NCBI GenBank assembly: GCA_013821525.1
Contig: JACDGR010000027.1
Span: 1-16,521 of the forward strand
DNA length: 16,521 nt
Reading direction: 5' to 3'
Origin: Actinomycetota bacterium
GTDB taxonomy: Bacteria > Actinomycetota > Thermoleophilia > Gaiellales > Gaiellaceae
Shown here: piece after piece, positions 14,691 to 16,521 of the stretch
Layout of the letters: each line of letters opens with the position of its first letter
Numbering within the stretch: position 1 is the first letter of the stretch
Notes under the pieces: model-generated
Told to the model about the DNA's origin: nothing
What the model saw: only the letters and a program-made list of their open reading frames with translations
Databases searched by the model: none
Made by a program: the position numbers and the translations under genes

Positions 14691-15475
14691 AGCGCCTCCG
14701 CGTAGCGGACCATGCCGCCGTCGACGAAGTAGGTCGAGCCGGTCACATACGACGACCGGTCGGAGGCGAGGAAGAGCACGACCTCGGCCACCTCTTCCGG
14801 GGTTCCCATCCGCTGCAGCGGCACGATCTCCTGCAGCCGCTGCACCTTTACCGGGTCGGCGAGGGTGGCCGCGTTGATCGGCGTCGCGATCGCGCCGGGC
14901 GCGACATTGTTGACCCGGATCTTCAGTGGCGCGAGCTCGAGCGCGGCGTTTCGCATCAGCATCCGCAGGCCGCCCTTCGCCGCCGCGTAGGGCGTGAAGC
15001 TCGGGAAGGGGAAGTCTTCGTGGATCGAGGAGATGTTCACGATCGAGCCGCCGCCGCTCTCCTTCATCCTGCGTGCCGCGGCCTGCATGCAGAGAAACGG
15101 TGCTTTCAGGTCGACTGCCAGCGTGCTGTCCCAGCTCGCCTCGTCGATCTCGAGCAGCGGCTGCAACTTCTCGATTCCGGCGTTGTTGACGAGCACGTCG
15201 AGCCGGCCGAACCGTTCGACGACCTGCGCGACCAGCGCCTCGACCGCGGCGGCGTCGGTGACGTCCGCTTCGAAGGCGGCGGTCTTCGCGCCGTTGTCGT
15301 TCAGATCACGCGCTAGCGTTTTCGCGTCAGCGCCGTGGCCGAGGTAGTCGATCGCGACCGCGGCGTCCTCAGCGGCGAAGCGTTGCGCGATCGCGTAGCC
15401 GATCCCGCTGCCGGCGCCGGTGACGAGCGCGACCTTGCCGGCGAGCTCACCCGAGCCTGCACGGAGAGATGTCAT
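14687..15475 (-). CDS. gdh: Glucose 1-dehydrogenase-like short-chain dehydrogenase
   Basis: A 262-residue classical SDR. The cofactor motif is TGAGSGIG (19-26), NNAG is at 97-100, and the catalytic Ser150, Tyr163 and Lys167 lie in NISSIHEDFPFPSFTPYAAAKGG. The stretches around this triad and the C-terminus (APGAIATPINAATLADP, SYVTGSTYFVDGGM) closely follow Bacillus glucose 1-dehydrogenase, which oxidises beta-D-glucose to gluconolactone with NAD(P)+. The ATG overlaps the aldose 1-epimerase stop as ATGA, and an epimerase that equilibrates glucose anomers is a fitting partner. Asp43 at the end of strand 2 may favour NAD+, but this is uncertain. Other sugar or polyol substrates remain possible. 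Confidence 0.82.
   Translation of the reverse strand: MTSLRAGSGELAGKVALVTGAGSGIGYAIAQRFAAEDAAVAIDYLGHGADAKTLARDLNDNGAKTAAFEADVTDAAAVEALVAQVVERFGRLDVLVNNAGIEKLQPLLEIDEASWDSTLAVDLKAPFLCMQAAARRMKESGGGSIVNISSIHEDFPFPSFTPYAAAKGGLRMLMRNAALELAPLKIRVNNVAPGAIATPINAATLADPVKVQRLQEIVPLQRMGTPEEVAEVVLFLASDRSSYVTGSTYFVDGGMVRYAEAL
14695..14699 (-). promoter_or_regulatory. Ribosome binding site supporting the CTG start of the reductase
   Basis: Minus strand GGAGG inside the last codons of the SDR gene, four bases before CTG 14690. It fits translational coupling through the CTGA overlap. Confidence 0.45.
14717..14741 (-). repeat. Direct repeat copy 2 (25 bp, inside the glucose dehydrogenase gene)
   Basis: This copy is coding sequence for the conserved C-terminal GSTYFVDG of the SDR. 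With copy 1 it brackets the reductase gene in the same orientation, 1473 bp apart. Confidence 0.8.
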
Positions 15476-16413
15476 GACGGCTCGAGCCCCCAGGTGGCCG
15501 CGAACGACTCGCCCGGCTCGAGGCTGACGAGCCCCTCGCCGCTCTGGAACGCGTTCGGGGCGCAGGTCATCGGCTCGACGCCGAGGCTGCGCCGGTTCAC
15601 GTCCGGGAGCGGATCGCCGGTGAACAGCATCAGATAGCGGTAGCTCTCGTCGAGCCAGAACGTCACCGCGGCCTCGCCGTCGGGCGATGCGAGGTGCACG
15701 TGCGCGCGCCCGTCATCGTCGCGCTCGAGGTCGGTGTAGGCAGTGTCGAGCCTCGCGTTCCCGATCGGGCGCGGTCTCCTGAAGTCGTACTCGCTTCCGT
15801 CCACCGGCTCGACGCCGGTCGGGATCCCGCGCTCGTCGCTGGTCAGACGCGTGCGAACCGGCGCCTGCAGGACGACACTGTCGACGCTCGGCGTACCGAC
15901 CGTGAGATAGGGATGCGCGCCCGCGCCATAGGGGCATGGGCTCGCGCCCTCGTTGGTCGCGGTCGTGCGAACCGTCAGACCGCCGGCGTCCAGGCGATAC
16001 TCGACTTCGAGCCGTAGGGCGTGCGGGTAGCCGGGCTGCGGATGGAGCAGGTACTCCATCACGGCACGATCGTCGGCGTGCTCAGCGACTGTCCAGTTCT
16101 CCCAGCAGGCAAGACCGTGGATCGCGTTCCGGCGCTCCGGTTCGGTCAGCGGCAGCTGCTGCTGCAGGCCCGCGAACTCGTAGCGGCCGTCGCGAATCCG
16201 ATTCGGCCACGGGACCAAGCACTGGCCGCGCGCGGAGCTGCACATCCCCTCGACCCCGTTGCCGTCGAGCAGCTCGCGCCGGCGAGCGGAGTAGGCGCGC
16301 AGCCCGCCGCCCACCTCGACGATCCAGGCGCGCTGATCTCCCGAGCAGATCTCGACCTGGCGCCCGGAAGGAGGCGTCGCGTTCTGCAGCGAGTCGGTCA
16401 TGCTGAGACTCAT
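15472..16413 (-). CDS. Aldose 1-epimerase (galactose mutarotase family)
   Basis: A 313-residue cytosolic beta-sandwich enzyme that interconverts alpha and beta anomers of aldoses. Landmarks: VPWPNRIRDGRYEF (Arg72), NAIHGLACW (His99), PYGAGAHPYL (catalytic His167), LDTAYTDL (Asp223) and GVEPMTCAPNAF (catalytic Glu280). The order matches GalM/YihR-type mutarotases. ATG 16413 overlaps the preceding stop as ATGA; ATG 16401 is an in-frame alternative four residues later, and neither has a strong ribosome site, consistent with coupled translation. Overlap with the glucose dehydrogenase gene suggests it supplies the beta-anomer for oxidation. Confidence 0.92.
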   Translation of the reverse strand: MSLSMTDSLQNATPPSGRQVEICSGDQRAWIVEVGGGLRAYSARRRELLDGNGVEGMCSSARGQCLVPWPNRIRDGRYEFAGLQQQLPLTEPERRNAIHGLACWENWTVAEHADDRAVMEYLLHPQPGYPHALRLEVEYRLDAGGLTVRTTATNEGASPCPYGAGAHPYLTVGTPSVDSVVLQAPVRTRLTSDERGIPTGVEPVDGSEYDFRRPRPIGNARLDTAYTDLERDDDGRAHVHLASPDGEAAVTFWLDESYRYLMLFTGDPLPDVNRRSLGVEPMTCAPNAFQSGEGLVSLEPGESFAATWGLEPS

Positions 16414-16521
16414 CCCGGGCGGGGCAGCTCGTAGCGCAGGAACAGGTGCGATCCCGACTGCCGCAGCGTCAGCAGCTTGCAGCCGACCCCCTTGTCAGGG
16501 AGGAATTCGGTCCCTTCGACC
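16410..16521 (-). CDS. C-terminal 36 residues of an unidentified protein (5' end outside window)
   Basis: The minus-strand frame from the window edge to the TGA at 16412-16410 reads VEGTEFLPDKGVGCKLL, then TLRQSGSHLFLRYELPRPG. The stop overlaps the aldose 1-epimerase start as ATGA, the same pattern as other genes of this operon, which is the main evidence that the frame is real. The fragment is too short to assign a family. Confidence 0.6.
   Translation of the reverse strand, partial: VEGTEFLPDKGVGCKLLTLRQSGSHLFLRYELPRPG

Noticed and set aside
1..16521. CRISPR array, tRNA, rRNA, insertion sequence or phage module
   Set aside because: No regularly spaced repeats, no cloverleaf-like sequence, no transposase or integrase motifs were seen on either strand.

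Overview
The window is very GC-rich, bacterial, and almost fully coding. The strong G/C preference at third codon positions, the frequent GTG starts (plus probable TTG and CTG starts) and the gene content suggest a high-GC actinobacterium-like chromosome. A Thermoleophilia/Solirubrobacterales-type lineage is my guess from overall protein character, not a demonstrated placement. I saw no rRNA, tRNA, CRISPR array, transposase or phage gene. The largest gap between genes is about 230 bp.

Layout. (A) 3-5721, plus strand: 3' end of 6-phosphogluconate dehydrogenase (gnd), HAD phosphatase, DUF2090 aldolase-like protein, glucose-6-phosphate dehydrogenase (zwf), a membrane cytochrome b / molybdopterin oxidoreductase fusion, and an unrecognised 144-residue protein. 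(B) 5718-7592, minus strand: an animal-type transketolase, convergent with block A. (C) 7728-9874, plus strand: phosphomannomutase-like HAD, stand-alone cupin mannose-6-phosphate isomerase, and a GH130 glycoside phosphorylase broken by two single-base deletions. (D) 13106 down to 9882, minus strand: small basic protein, SdhA/NadB-family flavoprotein, 70-residue charged protein, Usp-like protein, Dps-like protein. (E) 16521 down to 13338, minus strand: a C-terminal fragment of an unknown protein, aldose 1-epimerase, glucose 1-dehydrogenase, and a glutathione-reductase-like flavoenzyme.

How the genes fit together. The theme is sugar oxidation and supply of reducing power. Block A with transketolase covers much of the pentose phosphate pathway. 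Block E adds direct glucose oxidation: the epimerase supplies the beta-anomer and the SDR makes gluconolactone and NAD(P)H, next to a disulfide reductase that could use NADPH. Block C reads as a mannoside phosphorolysis route: GH130 makes mannose 1-phosphate, PMM gives mannose 6-phosphate, PMI gives fructose 6-phosphate, which is a transketolase substrate. Block D looks like a redox/stress operon of uncertain role.

The points most worth a second look are the cytochrome b/Moco fusion, whose charge pattern puts the catalytic domain in the cytoplasm; the DUF2090 aldolase inside a pentose phosphate operon; the twice-frameshifted GH130; the probable CTG start of the block E reductase; and a 25-bp exact direct repeat that brackets that reductase gene.
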